From an uncultured Clostridia bacterium (lineage in GTDB: Bacteria; Bacillota; Clostridia; Christensenellales; Borkfalkiaceae), in the NCBI GenBank assembly GCA_934247225.1, contig CAKQJE010000013.1, positions 1-64,000 of the forward strand: 64,000 nucleotides of DNA. The letters are read 5' to 3'. A program made the position numbers and the translations under genes. Positions 5,838-14,651 of this stretch are shown here, piece after piece. The notes under the pieces were generated by a model. That model did no database searches. It saw only the letters and a program-made list of their open reading frames with translations, and had not been told where the DNA came from. Each line of letters opens with the position of its first letter. Within the stretch, counting starts at the first letter, position 1.

Positions 5838-8444
5838 ATGAAAAAAAAGTCAATTCTTTTTGCTGTCATCGCAGTAGTAGTTGCGGCTGTTCTTACGCTT
5901 ACTATTGTGTTGTCGGTAAGAAATTGCGGCGGAAACTCCGATTCGACGTCGGCCGGTGAGTCCACGAAAACTTCCGAATCGACTCCGGACAGCGTAACTC
6001 CTGCCGTAATCAAGAAAGGTACTTACCACACTACTACGGCAACCATGCCGAGTAACTGGAACGAACTTACCTATCAGGATAACAACGATATCCAGATTTT
6101 GAATTACATTATGTCCGGGTTCTTTGAATACGATTATAAGTTCGACGATGCAAAAGGCGGCAAATATAATGCCGACGGAAGCATTAACGTAGACGCAATC
6201 GTTCCCGGCGGTTACACCACCAATTATCTTGCGGCTACCGATCTTAAAGACGTAACCGCTACGGTTGACGCTAAATGGGGTTACACCGATAAGCAGAAAG
6301 CCGACGGCGGATACGCTTGGCAGATTACTTTAAGAAAGGATCTTAAATGGGACGACGGAACGGCGATCAAGGCAGACGATTTCGTTTATTCCATGCAGGC
6401 TCAGCTCGATCCCGATTTTCTTAACTATCGTGCAGATACTTACTACAATACACTTCAGGTAAAGAGGGCTAAAGCTTATTTCAATAAAAATCAGGCTGAA
6501 ACTTATCCTTCTGTAGGAACTAAGTACGAAAGCGCCGACGCTGCAATTGCGGCAGGTGAGACTCTTTACCTTGACGTATATAGTTTGTGGGGTGCAAGCG
6601 GGTATGTAGATAAAGACGGAAACGCGGCTCCTCAGTGGATTCCCATAACCGATGAGACCGTTTACGATACTCCCGACGCGTGGGCAGCCGGAAAAGCGGA
6701 AGACGCATTCACGGCAAAAGCACTTTTTGAAGGGTATAAAGGATATGTCGATGTCGGCGGAAGCTACCAGGCTTGCCTTGCTTACAAGGTAGTCAACAAC
6801 GATCGTGACGTTACTTTCGAAGAGGTAGGTTTCTATAAGGTTGACGACTATTCCTTTGTTATTTTGATGGATAAATCGTATAAGTTCCTTAAAGACGACG
6901 GTTCGCTTTCGTACCTTGCGGCTTACTATATGCAGTCGCTTCCGCTTGTTCACAAAGCAAAATACGAAAAGAGCAAAATAGCTCCTGCGGCAGGTTCCAC
7001 TCTTTGGACAAGTAACTACAATTCGAGTCTCGATACGACCGCAAGCTGGGGTCCTTACAAACTCGAATCTTTCCAGAGCGGTAAAGCTTACACCCTTGTA
7101 AAAAACGACAACTGGTTCGGTTATGGACTTGAAGAGTATAAGAATCAGTATAACGTAACAAAGATCGAATGTGAAAAAGTTGAAGAAGCCAGCCAGAACT
7201 GGATGAAATTCCTTGCAGGCGAAATCGACGGCGTTGCGCTCGACAGCGAGCATATCAATGATTATATGCATTCGAAATATGTCGTTTACACGCCCGGAAC
7301 AGGTACGTTCGGTATGCAGCTTTTCAGCGATCTTAACGTATTAAAGAAGAGCGGTAACAATAACGGAATTCTCGCAATCGACGAATTCAGACAGGCTATC
7401 TCGCTTTCTCTTAACAGAAGCGACGTTGTTGAAAAGATCTGGCCCGGTACTTCCGTTGCCTGCTTCGGTCTTATGAACAGCCAGTATTACTACGATGTTG
7501 AAAACGGCGGCGTTTACAGAGATACTGTAGAAGCTAAAGAAGGTTTGCTTCGCGCATATGGCTTTACTAAAGGCGCAGACGGAAAGTGGTCAGGCGGTGA
7601 AATTACCGGAGCTTCGCTTGATGACGCATATGAAGCTTTGACCGGTTACAACCCCGTTAAGGCTAAGGAACTTATTAAAACTGCTTATGACAAACTCGTT
7701 GCAAATGCGGAATTCTATGGTTATGACGCAAGCAAGGGTATTACCATTGTTTACGGTTCGTCGATAGATAATGCTAAACAGCGTCAGCGTTGCCAGTACG
7801 TTCAGGATCTTTTGAACACTCTTTGCGCCGGCACCGGACTCGAAGGTAAGATCACTCTTACATTTGACGCCTCGGCAGGAAGCAAGTGGTCCGACGCGTT
7901 CAGAAGCGGCGCAACTCAGATCGGTTTCGGCTACGGTTTCAGCGGTAACCCGTTCAACCCGTTCGATATCGCAGGTTCCTTCGTAGATCCCGACAACTCC
8001 CTTAACTATCATGCGTATTGGGATACGAAGAATGAAAATATGACTCTTACGATGCCTGCAGGAGACTATGAAGGCGCAGGTAAGACCATAACGATGAGTT
8101 TGTGCAACTGGTATAAGTGCCTTAACGGTTTAGCTGATAAAGCCAATGGCGATACCGAAGTTTATAACTGGGATGCGGGTTATGCGCCTGCTAGCGCAAG
8201 ATTGGTTGTTCTTGCCGCTCTCGAAGAGAAAGTTATTCAGAAAGCATATTCGATAATGCTTATCGGCGAATACAACGGCGAGCTTTCCAGCCCGAAATTC
8301 AGCAATATCTCTTATGACTATAACACGTTTATGAGTTACGGCGGAATGAGATACCTTGTTGTAAATTATACCGATGCAGAATGGGCGGAATATGTTGCTG
8401 CTCATAACAACGACCTTACCAACGAATATAAGAAAGCTGAGTAA
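5838..8444 (+). CDS. oppA: Peptide ABC transporter substrate-binding protein
   Basis: 868 residues, longer than most OppA/DppA proteins (about 540-600). A charged start is followed by a hydrophobic signal or anchor segment (about residues 5-27); the next Cys (in RNCGG) is not in a standard lipobox, so lipid attachment is uncertain. The SBP_bac_5 character shows in WKWDDGTAIKADDFVYS-like text (near residue 170), in QAISLSLNRSDVV, and in the NPFDIAG region. It would bind oligopeptides outside the membrane and deliver them to OppBC. TGGAGG precedes the ATG by 7 bp. First gene of oppABCDF and separated from oppB by a leaky-looking terminator, a common way to make more binding protein than permease. 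Confidence 0.88.
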   Translation: MKKKSILFAVIAVVVAAVLTLTIVLSVRNCGGNSDSTSAGESTKTSESTPDSVTPAVIKKGTYHTTTATMPSNWNELTYQDNNDIQILNYIMSGFFEYDYKFDDAKGGKYNADGSINVDAIVPGGYTTNYLAATDLKDVTATVDAKWGYTDKQKADGGYAWQITLRKDLKWDDGTAIKADDFVYSMQAQLDPDFLNYRADTYYNTLQVKRAKAYFNKNQAETYPSVGTKYESADAAIAAGETLYLDVYSLWGASGYVDKDGNAAPQWIPITDETVYDTPDAWAAGKAEDAFTAKALFEGYKGYVDVGGSYQACLAYKVVNNDRDVTFEEVGFYKVDDYSFVILMDKSYKFLKDDGSLSYLAAYYMQSLPLVHKAKYEKSKIAPAAGSTLWTSNYNSSLDTTASWGPYKLESFQSGKAYTLVKNDNWFGYGLEEYKNQYNVTKIECEKVEEASQNWMKFLAGEIDGVALDSEHINDYMHSKYVVYTPGTGTFGMQLFSDLNVLKKSGNNNGILAIDEFRQAISLSLNRSDVVEKIWPGTSVACFGLMNSQYYYDVENGGVYRDTVEAKEGLLRAYGFTKGADGKWSGGEITGASLDDAYEALTGYNPVKAKELIKTAYDKLVANAEFYGYDASKGITIVYGSSIDNAKQRQRCQYVQDLLNTLCAGTGLEGKITLTFDASAGSKWSDAFRSGATQIGFGYGFSGNPFNPFDIAGSFVDPDNSLNYHAYWDTKNENMTLTMPAGDYEGAGKTITMSLCNWYKCLNGLADKANGDTEVYNWDAGYAPASARLVVLAALEEKVIQKAYSIMLIGEYNGELSSPKFSNISYDYNTFMSYGGMRYLVVNYTDAEWAEYVAAHNNDLTNEYKKAE

Positions 8445-8482
8445 TAGTCGGTTGTCAACCAAAACATAAAATAACAAACGTG

Positions 8483-8510
8483 CGGCGGACGAAGTGTTTT
8501 TCGCCCGCCG
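8483..8510 (+). terminator. Hairpin between oppA and oppB
   Basis: CGGCGGACGAA (8483-8493) pairs with TTCGCCCGCCG (8500-8510) with a single mismatch, then TCGTTTTTCG. The interrupted U-tract suggests partial termination, leaving less transcript for the permease and ATPase genes. Confidence 0.65.
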
Positions 8511-8536
8511 TCGTTTTTCGTATTCGATTATTATCT

Positions 8537-8575
8537 CTTTACAACACTTGTTTTTGCGGATAAAATGTTGTAAAG
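8537..8575. promoter_or_regulatory. Inverted repeat before oppB
   Basis: CTTTACAACA (8537-8546) and TGTTGTAAAG (8566-8575) are a perfect 10-bp inverted repeat separated by 19 bp, ending 23 bp before the oppB ribosome binding site. It could be a regulator binding site or an RNA stem; the sequence does not decide. Confidence 0.4.
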
Positions 8576-8612
8576 ACATAATAATACGACTCAGAATAAG
8601 GAGACACAGCCT

Positions 8613-9623
8613 ATGTATATGTTCAAATATGTTATGAAACGTTTAGGTCTTATGATTTTAACGTTTGCAATAATTATGATCATGTGCTTTTGTTTAATTA
8701 AACTTTTGCCCATTATTGTTACGCAGGGCGGACCAAACAGCGACCCGCTCATACCGTATAAACAGCTCGAAGCGCGCGGATACATACAAAACGTCGCTAA
8801 AGGCACAAACGGAATTATAACGTACGATCGCGTGCCGATTTTATCTCAGCTCTGGTCGTATCTTACAAGGATTTTTACCGAAGGCGATTTCGGTATAGCC
8901 ACGACTTACGGCGAATACCTCAATCAGCCCGTGTGGAACGTTTTCATAGAAAAACTTCCTCCTACGATTCTGATTAACCTGTATTCGACGATTTTAGGTG
9001 TTCCCATAGGTTTGGGTCTTGGCATTTTTGCCGCGCTTAAAAAGAACAAATGGCAGGATCAGGTTATAAACGTCGTTATAATTTTGCTTATTTCCGTTCC
9101 GTCGATTATAATGGGTCTCCTTATTCAGTATTTTATGTGCTTCAAATGGGGCTGGTTTCCGATAACGATGAACAAGGGATTTGATTATTTCACTCCCGAG
9201 ATGTTTCGGTCTATGCTTCCCGCGGTATTTGCGTTAAGTTTTGGCTCGATAGCGGGTTACGCCCGTTCTACGCGTGCCGAATTGTCGGAAGTTTTAACGA
9301 GCGAATTTATGTTGCTTGCGCGTACGAAAGGTCTTACGAAAGGACAGGCAACATTCAGACACGCAATGCGTAACTCGATGGTGGTAATTTTCCCGTCCAT
9401 ACTTGCGGAATTCGTTGCCGTTTTGTCAGGTTCGCTCATTATAGAAAGTATGTTTTCCGTTCCGGGTGTCGGAGGGTTGTATCTTAATTCGATTAACTTC
9501 CAGGATTACGATTTCTTTATGCTTTTATCGGGCTTTTACACTTTAGTAAGTCTTACGGCGGGTATCGTCGTCGATATTTCCTACGGCTTCATCGATCCGA
9601 GAATAAGAATGGGGGCGAGATAA
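8613..9623 (+). CDS. oppB: Peptide ABC transporter permease OppB
   Basis: 336 residues, near the normal family length. An N-terminal membrane segment (about 10-32) is followed by a periplasmic loop of about 85 residues with PPTILINLY, then five more membrane segments. The EAA loop that docks the ATPases reads FMLLARTKGLTKGQATFRHAMRN near residues 230-252. AAGGAG precedes the ATG. One half of the translocation channel, with OppC encoded 1 bp downstream. Confidence 0.93.
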   Translation: MYMFKYVMKRLGLMILTFAIIMIMCFCLIKLLPIIVTQGGPNSDPLIPYKQLEARGYIQNVAKGTNGIITYDRVPILSQLWSYLTRIFTEGDFGIATTYGEYLNQPVWNVFIEKLPPTILINLYSTILGVPIGLGLGIFAALKKNKWQDQVINVVIILLISVPSIIMGLLIQYFMCFKWGWFPITMNKGFDYFTPEMFRSMLPAVFALSFGSIAGYARSTRAELSEVLTSEFMLLARTKGLTKGQATFRHAMRNSMVVIFPSILAEFVAVLSGSLIIESMFSVPGVGGLYLNSINFQDYDFFMLLSGFYTLVSLTAGIVVDISYGFIDPRIRMGAR

Positions 9624-9624
9624 T

Positions 9625-11193
9625 ATGGCATACGAAATGAATAACATCCCTAAGGAAAAATTTAAATTCGTGGATAAAAACGATTACACCCACGATATGA
9701 AATTGGAAACGAAGCCGATCGGATATTTCCGCGACGCATTCAATCGTTTCTCCAAAAATAAAGGCGCGGTAGTCGGCGGTATCGTCGTTATGTGTCTTAT
9801 ACTTATGGCGATAATCTGTCCGTTTTTGACTCAATATACGCCTTCATACTACGATTCGAATTATTCGACCATAAGTCCTAAGCTCAAGTTGTTTGAGAAT
9901 ACAAACTTCTGGGACGGTTGCAGAGTTAAAAAAGTAGGTTTCGTAGGTTATTTCGAGGACTATGCGGTAGGTCTCGAAACGGGGAATCTCGTCGTAAAAA
10001 ACAACAAATACACCGAAAAAGACGGCACTTACACTTATCGTTACAACACTTATTACGGAGTAGGTTTCGGTAAGAAATATAAAGTGATAACGATGGAAGA
10101 ATATAAAGATATTCAGCGTTATCAGGATGAAACGGGAAGACAGATTTTGTATCCCGTGGTGAAACTTTCCGACAGACCGCAGACAATTCAGGATAAAGAA
10201 CGCCCGAATATTTACTATAAGACAAAAGTTGTGGGCGGAAAAATTCAGCCGATATTGGATTCAGACGGAAATCTTATTCTTAACTACTGGACTTATAAGG
10301 AGTCGGACGGTAAGCCGCTTCTTGCAGCCGAATACGACTCTATACGAATCGCCGGCGAAGAGGGTATAACTAAAGACGGCGAACCCGCGCATTACGTTTA
10401 CGGCAGAATAGTAGACGGCGGCGTCGAGGTCAGGGCGTACTACTACGAATATTATACTTATTATCACTCGCAGGTTTTAAAAGACGGAATAACAGAACCA
10501 AACTTCATTTTCGGTACGACTTCCGGCGGTAAAGATATTTTTGCTTGTCTTTTCTCCGGCGCGAGATTTTCGTTCCTGTTCGCCGTTGTTGTTGCGGCGG
10601 TAAACCTTTTGATCGGCGCGATATGGGGATCGGTTTCCGGATATTTCGGCGGAAGAGTAGACCTTATAATGGAACGTATAAGCGATATATTAAGCGCTGT
10701 TCCTACAATGATTATAATAACTCTTTTAAAACTTCATATGGGAACTTCGAGTCAGGCGCTTGTTCTGTTTATTGCGTTTTTCGCAACGGGCTGGATAGGT
10801 ATGGCGGCAACGACGCGTATGCAGTTTTACAGATATAAAAATCAGGAATACGTTCTTGCGGCAAGAACGTTAGGAGCTAAAAACACGCGTATTATGTTCA
10901 AGCATATTTTCCCGAACGCGATAGGAACGCTTGTTACAAGTTGCGCGCTTGTAATACCTTCGATGATATATTCGGAGACGAACCTTTCGTATCTCGGTAT
11001 TATAAACCTGGAAGCGGGTAATATAACCAGCGTCGGAACAATGCTTGCGGCAGGTCAGCGTGATATGCTTGTCGCTCCGTACGTTGCGTTATTCCCCGCG
11101 GTATTCCTTGTTTTGTTAATGCTTAGTTTCAACTTGTTCGGAAACGGTTTGAGAGACGCGTTTAACCCGTCGCTTCGCGGTTCGGAGGGCTAA
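9625..11193 (+). CDS. oppC: Peptide ABC transporter permease OppC with large external insert
   Basis: 522 residues, against about 300 for the family. The order is: cytoplasmic N-tail, first membrane segment (about 47-68), then a very long extracytoplasmic region (about 69-300) rich in Tyr, Lys and Asp, before the normal family text resumes at FGTTSGGKDI (about 297) and SGARFSFLF. Five further membrane segments follow, and the EAA loop EYVLAARTLGAKNTRIMFKHIFPN is standard. The extra 170-180 residues sit where OppA docks. The reading frame is open throughout with no sign of a frameshift. Translation is probably coupled to oppB. Confidence 0.9.
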   Translation: MAYEMNNIPKEKFKFVDKNDYTHDMKLETKPIGYFRDAFNRFSKNKGAVVGGIVVMCLILMAIICPFLTQYTPSYYDSNYSTISPKLKLFENTNFWDGCRVKKVGFVGYFEDYAVGLETGNLVVKNNKYTEKDGTYTYRYNTYYGVGFGKKYKVITMEEYKDIQRYQDETGRQILYPVVKLSDRPQTIQDKERPNIYYKTKVVGGKIQPILDSDGNLILNYWTYKESDGKPLLAAEYDSIRIAGEEGITKDGEPAHYVYGRIVDGGVEVRAYYYEYYTYYHSQVLKDGITEPNFIFGTTSGGKDIFACLFSGARFSFLFAVVVAAVNLLIGAIWGSVSGYFGGRVDLIMERISDILSAVPTMIIITLLKLHMGTSSQALVLFIAFFATGWIGMAATTRMQFYRYKNQEYVLAARTLGAKNTRIMFKHIFPNAIGTLVTSCALVIPSMIYSETNLSYLGIINLEAGNITSVGTMLAAGQRDMLVAPYVALFPAVFLVLLMLSFNLFGNGLRDAFNPSLRGSEG

Positions 11194-11195
11194 AA

Positions 11196-13367
11196 ATGGA
11201 AAAAGAAGTTAAATTAGAAGTTAAAAACTTAAAAATTTCTTTCAGAACCGACGCGGGCAAAGTGCAAGCCGTCAGAGGTATCGATTTTAATCTTTATAAG
11301 GGCGAAACTCTCGCTATCGTAGGCGAATCCGGTTCGGGTAAATCGGTAACAAACAGAGCGGTAATAGGTATTCTTGCCAATAATGCGATTGTTGAAAGCG
11401 GCGAAATAATTTACGACGGGAAAGATTTATTAAAAATTTCCGAAGAAGAGTTTCATAAAATCCGCGGCGATAAAATAGCTATGATTTTCCAAGATCCTAT
11501 GTCAAGCTTAAATCCTATTATGAAAATAGGAAAACAGCTTACGGAAGCGATGATTTTAAAAGGAAAAGCAAGCCAGAGAAACGCGAGGGGACTTTTTAAT
11601 ACGACGCTTAAAATTCTTAACGAGCATATGGATGTCGTAGCGTCGAGCGAACAGGAAAAGGCAGCCAACAACGAGCAGTGCAAAACGTTTAACGAATTTT
11701 GCGTAAACAGCTGTAATCTCGAAAGAAATTACAACGCCATTCACCGCGCTACGGTCGAGCTTAAAGAGGATATCGACAACTTCCTTTTCCTTATCGAAAG
11801 AAAGCAGGCCGTCGACGCAAAGCATTTCGTCCGCAGCGTTTTAACGAGAATAAAAGATACCGTTCACCCCGATATCGTTGTGATGGACGATACTTTGAAA
11901 GCGACTCTTGCGGTTTTGGAAAGCGAATGTAATCGCGAAGGTGCGGCAAAAGAAGTTTCGGCAGAATGTCTCAAAGCCCTCGGCGAAATTTCTTCGATTC
12001 TGGATAAAGCGGCTAACCGCCCCGAACCGAACTATTTCACGCTCGGATATTATATGATGCGTAATCCCGATGCGAATCTCGACGATATGCCGATAGACGA
12101 GCTTACGAAAATGACGAGAGAATATCTCGACAAAGAGTTTATGCTCGAATTTATCGATAAAGGGGCTAACGCTCTTCGTAATTCGAGAGAAGTTTCGTTT
12201 GAGAAAAAACGCGAATTATTACCGAAAATCGATAAAGCAATCGAATTCTTCAATATAGAATTGATTGAAGAAAGTGAAGCGAAAACCGTCGTTAAAGATC
12301 TTGCTAAAGACGTGGTTTTTGCAATCGATAAGCTCGAAATTATCAAAAACAGCACGGAATATACTTTTACTTCGTCTATAAATATGGCGGTCGCAAAGTT
12401 TTTCGCCGCGATAAAGAACAACCCCAAGGAACAGGCGCGTTTCGATAAGCAGACGGCAAAAAGAGATAAACTCGTTGCTGCAGGCAAAGAACCCGATTGG
12501 AAAGTCGTTCCCGCTTCGCTTATAGATCTCGACGTTCAGCGCGAAGAAATTATTCATATTCTCGAAAACTTAAAGGCAAATTACGAAAGACAGCTTGCCG
12601 TCAAGGACTTCGATTATCAGACGGCAATGGTCGCTATAATCGATTACCTTAAAGAGCAGGCTTCGGCGTTCGTTTACAAGGTTACGCCGAAGATTGCGAA
12701 AGCAAAAGCTCTTAAACTTATGGAAGAAGTCGGTATACCCGAAGCGCGTATCAGATACAATCAGTATCCCTTCGAGTTTTCGGGCGGTATGAGACAGCGT
12801 ATAGTTATCGCTATCGCGCTTGCCGCAAATCCCGACATACTTATCTGCGACGAACCGACGACGGCTCTGGACGTTACCATTCAGGCGCAGATTCTTGAGC
12901 TTATCAACAAACTTAAAGAAGAAAGGCATCTTTCCGTAATATTCATAACTCACGATTTGGGCGTTGTTGCGAATATGGCAGACAGAATTGCGGTTATGTA
13001 TGCGGGAAAGATCGTTGAAACGGGAACGGCGGACGACGTATTCTACGATCCCCGTCATCCTTATACGTGGGCGCTTTTGTCGTCGATGCCCGACCTCGAT
13101 ACGAACGAGAAGCTCGACGCAATCCCCGGCACTCCGCCGAATATGATTTACCCGCCGAAAGGCGACGCGTTTGCTGAAAGAAATAAATACGCAATGCAAA
13201 TCGATTTCGAGCAGCAGCCGCCGATGTTTAAAATTTCGGACACGCATTACGCCGCAACCTGGCTTTTGCATCCGGACGCGCCCAAGGTGGAAATACCTGC
13301 GGTTATAACTAATCGTATCGCAAGAATGAAAGAAAAATTCGGAGGCGGAGAAGATGGAAAACAATAA
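11196..13367 (+). CDS. oppD: Peptide ABC transporter ATPase OppD with about 370-residue insert
   Basis: 723 residues, against about 330 for the family. Walker A GESGSGKS (near 45), Q-loop MIFQDPMSSLNP (96-107), signature FSGGMRQR (528-535), Walker B ILICDEP and the H-loop THDLG are all intact. Between Q-loop and signature the usual gap is about 60 residues; here it is 430, so an alpha-helical, Lys/Glu-rich segment of roughly residues 125-495 has been added to the helical subdomain. The C-terminal oligopeptide region keeps IPGTPPNMIYPPKG, but the four Cys that hold a 4Fe-4S cluster in many relatives are Asp, Asn, Asp and Thr. Its stop overlaps the oppF start by 14 bp. Confidence 0.9.
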   Translation: MEKEVKLEVKNLKISFRTDAGKVQAVRGIDFNLYKGETLAIVGESGSGKSVTNRAVIGILANNAIVESGEIIYDGKDLLKISEEEFHKIRGDKIAMIFQDPMSSLNPIMKIGKQLTEAMILKGKASQRNARGLFNTTLKILNEHMDVVASSEQEKAANNEQCKTFNEFCVNSCNLERNYNAIHRATVELKEDIDNFLFLIERKQAVDAKHFVRSVLTRIKDTVHPDIVVMDDTLKATLAVLESECNREGAAKEVSAECLKALGEISSILDKAANRPEPNYFTLGYYMMRNPDANLDDMPIDELTKMTREYLDKEFMLEFIDKGANALRNSREVSFEKKRELLPKIDKAIEFFNIELIEESEAKTVVKDLAKDVVFAIDKLEIIKNSTEYTFTSSINMAVAKFFAAIKNNPKEQARFDKQTAKRDKLVAAGKEPDWKVVPASLIDLDVQREEIIHILENLKANYERQLAVKDFDYQTAMVAIIDYLKEQASAFVYKVTPKIAKAKALKLMEEVGIPEARIRYNQYPFEFSGGMRQRIVIAIALAANPDILICDEPTTALDVTIQAQILELINKLKEERHLSVIFITHDLGVVANMADRIAVMYAGKIVETGTADDVFYDPRHPYTWALLSSMPDLDTNEKLDAIPGTPPNMIYPPKGDAFAERNKYAMQIDFEQQPPMFKISDTHYAATWLLHPDAPKVEIPAVITNRIARMKEKFGGGEDGKQ

Positions 13368-14649
13368 TGAAGTTTTGCTCAAAGTAGAGCATCTCTGCCA
13401 GTATTTCAAAATGGGCAAAAAACAGCTCAAAGCCGTCGACGACGTAAATTTTGAAATAAAGAAAGGCGAAGTATTCGGTCTCGTCGGCGAATCCGGTTGC
13501 GGAAAAACCACAACGGGTCGTTCGATAATCAAGCTTTACGATATAACTTCGGGCAGCGTGTATTATAAAGGCGTAAGAGTTTGCGCAGGCACGAAGTCCT
13601 ATAAGGACGCTATAAAGCAGAAAAGAACAGAAATTTCCGCAAAAATCAAAGGTCTTAAAGAAGAAGCGAAAAACAATCCCGAGCTTGCCGAAAAATCGGC
13701 TGCCGAGATTGAAAAGCTTACGAAAGAGCTTAACGAATTCGTAGCGGAGCAGAAGAAACTTATCGCAAGCGCGGTTCACGACCATAAGCATTGCGACAGA
13801 GATCATGCCGACAAGCTCACCGAGCAGGTTGAAGCGGAATACGCTCCGAAATTGAAAGCCGCGGAAAACGATCCCGAAGCTTTAAAGAAAGTTGAAAAAG
13901 AGTATAAAACAAGGCTCAGAATAGCTAAAAAATCGAGACTTACGACGCAAATTCAGATGATTTTCCAGGATCCTATCGCTTCGCTCGACCCGAGAATGAC
14001 CGTAAGAGAGATAATTTCCGAAGGTCTCGTTATAAGCGGAATAAAGGATAAGGCATATATCGACGAAAAGGTATACGAAATTCTCGAAACGGTAGGTCTT
14101 GTCAGAGAACACGCAGGTCGTTACCCGCACGAATTTTCGGGCGGTCAGAGACAGAGAATAGGTATTGCGAGAGCGGTTATTATGCATCCCGAGATGATCA
14201 TCGCGGACGAACCCGTTTCCGCGCTCGACGTATCCATTCAGGCGCAGGTTATAAACCTTCTTAACGATTTAAGAGATAAACTCGGACTTACGATTTTGTT
14301 CATAGCGCACAATCTTTCGGTCGTTAAATATTTCTCCGATCGTATCGGCGTTATGTATTACGGAAAAATGGTCGAACTCACGACCTCGGATGAACTTTTC
14401 GCTCATCCTCTTCATCCGTACACGAAATCGCTTTTGTCGGCAATTCCGCTTCCCGATCCGCATTCGGAAAAATCGAGAGTAAGAATAACTTACAACCCGA
14501 TCGCCGAACACGATTACACGGTAAACAAACCGTCTATGAGAGAAGTCGCTCTCGGGCATTTCGTTTACTGCAACGACGAGGAAGAAGCTAAATACAAAGC
14601 AATTTTAGCCGAAGATAATCCTTGCGGAAGCGAAAAGAAGGACGATTGA
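13354..14649 (+). CDS. oppF: Peptide ABC transporter ATPase OppF with coiled-coil insert
   Basis: 431 residues, against about 310-330. Walker A GESGCGKTT (45-53), Q-loop MIFQDPIASLDP (202-213), signature FSGGQRQR, Walker B MIIADEP and H-loop AHNLS are intact. Walker A to Q-loop is 160 residues instead of about 50: a charged, coiled-coil-like segment (about 82-190) has been added. It contains HDHKHCDRDH (142-151), which could bind a metal ion, though that is inference. GGAGGCGGAG precedes the ATG inside the end of oppD. Partner ATPase of OppD; together they drive OppBC. Confidence 0.9.
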   Translation: MENNNEVLLKVEHLCQYFKMGKKQLKAVDDVNFEIKKGEVFGLVGESGCGKTTTGRSIIKLYDITSGSVYYKGVRVCAGTKSYKDAIKQKRTEISAKIKGLKEEAKNNPELAEKSAAEIEKLTKELNEFVAEQKKLIASAVHDHKHCDRDHADKLTEQVEAEYAPKLKAAENDPEALKKVEKEYKTRLRIAKKSRLTTQIQMIFQDPIASLDPRMTVREIISEGLVISGIKDKAYIDEKVYEILETVGLVREHAGRYPHEFSGGQRQRIGIARAVIMHPEMIIADEPVSALDVSIQAQVINLLNDLRDKLGLTILFIAHNLSVVKYFSDRIGVMYYGKMVELTTSDELFAHPLHPYTKSLLSAIPLPDPHSEKSRVRITYNPIAEHDYTVNKPSMREVALGHFVYCNDEEEAKYKAILAEDNPCGSEKKDD

Positions 14650-14651
14650 AC

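Noticed and set aside
11196..13367. OppD enlargement explained as a fusion or sequencing error
   Set aside because: All ATPase motifs occur once, in order, on both sides of the insert, in a single open frame with codon use like the neighbours.
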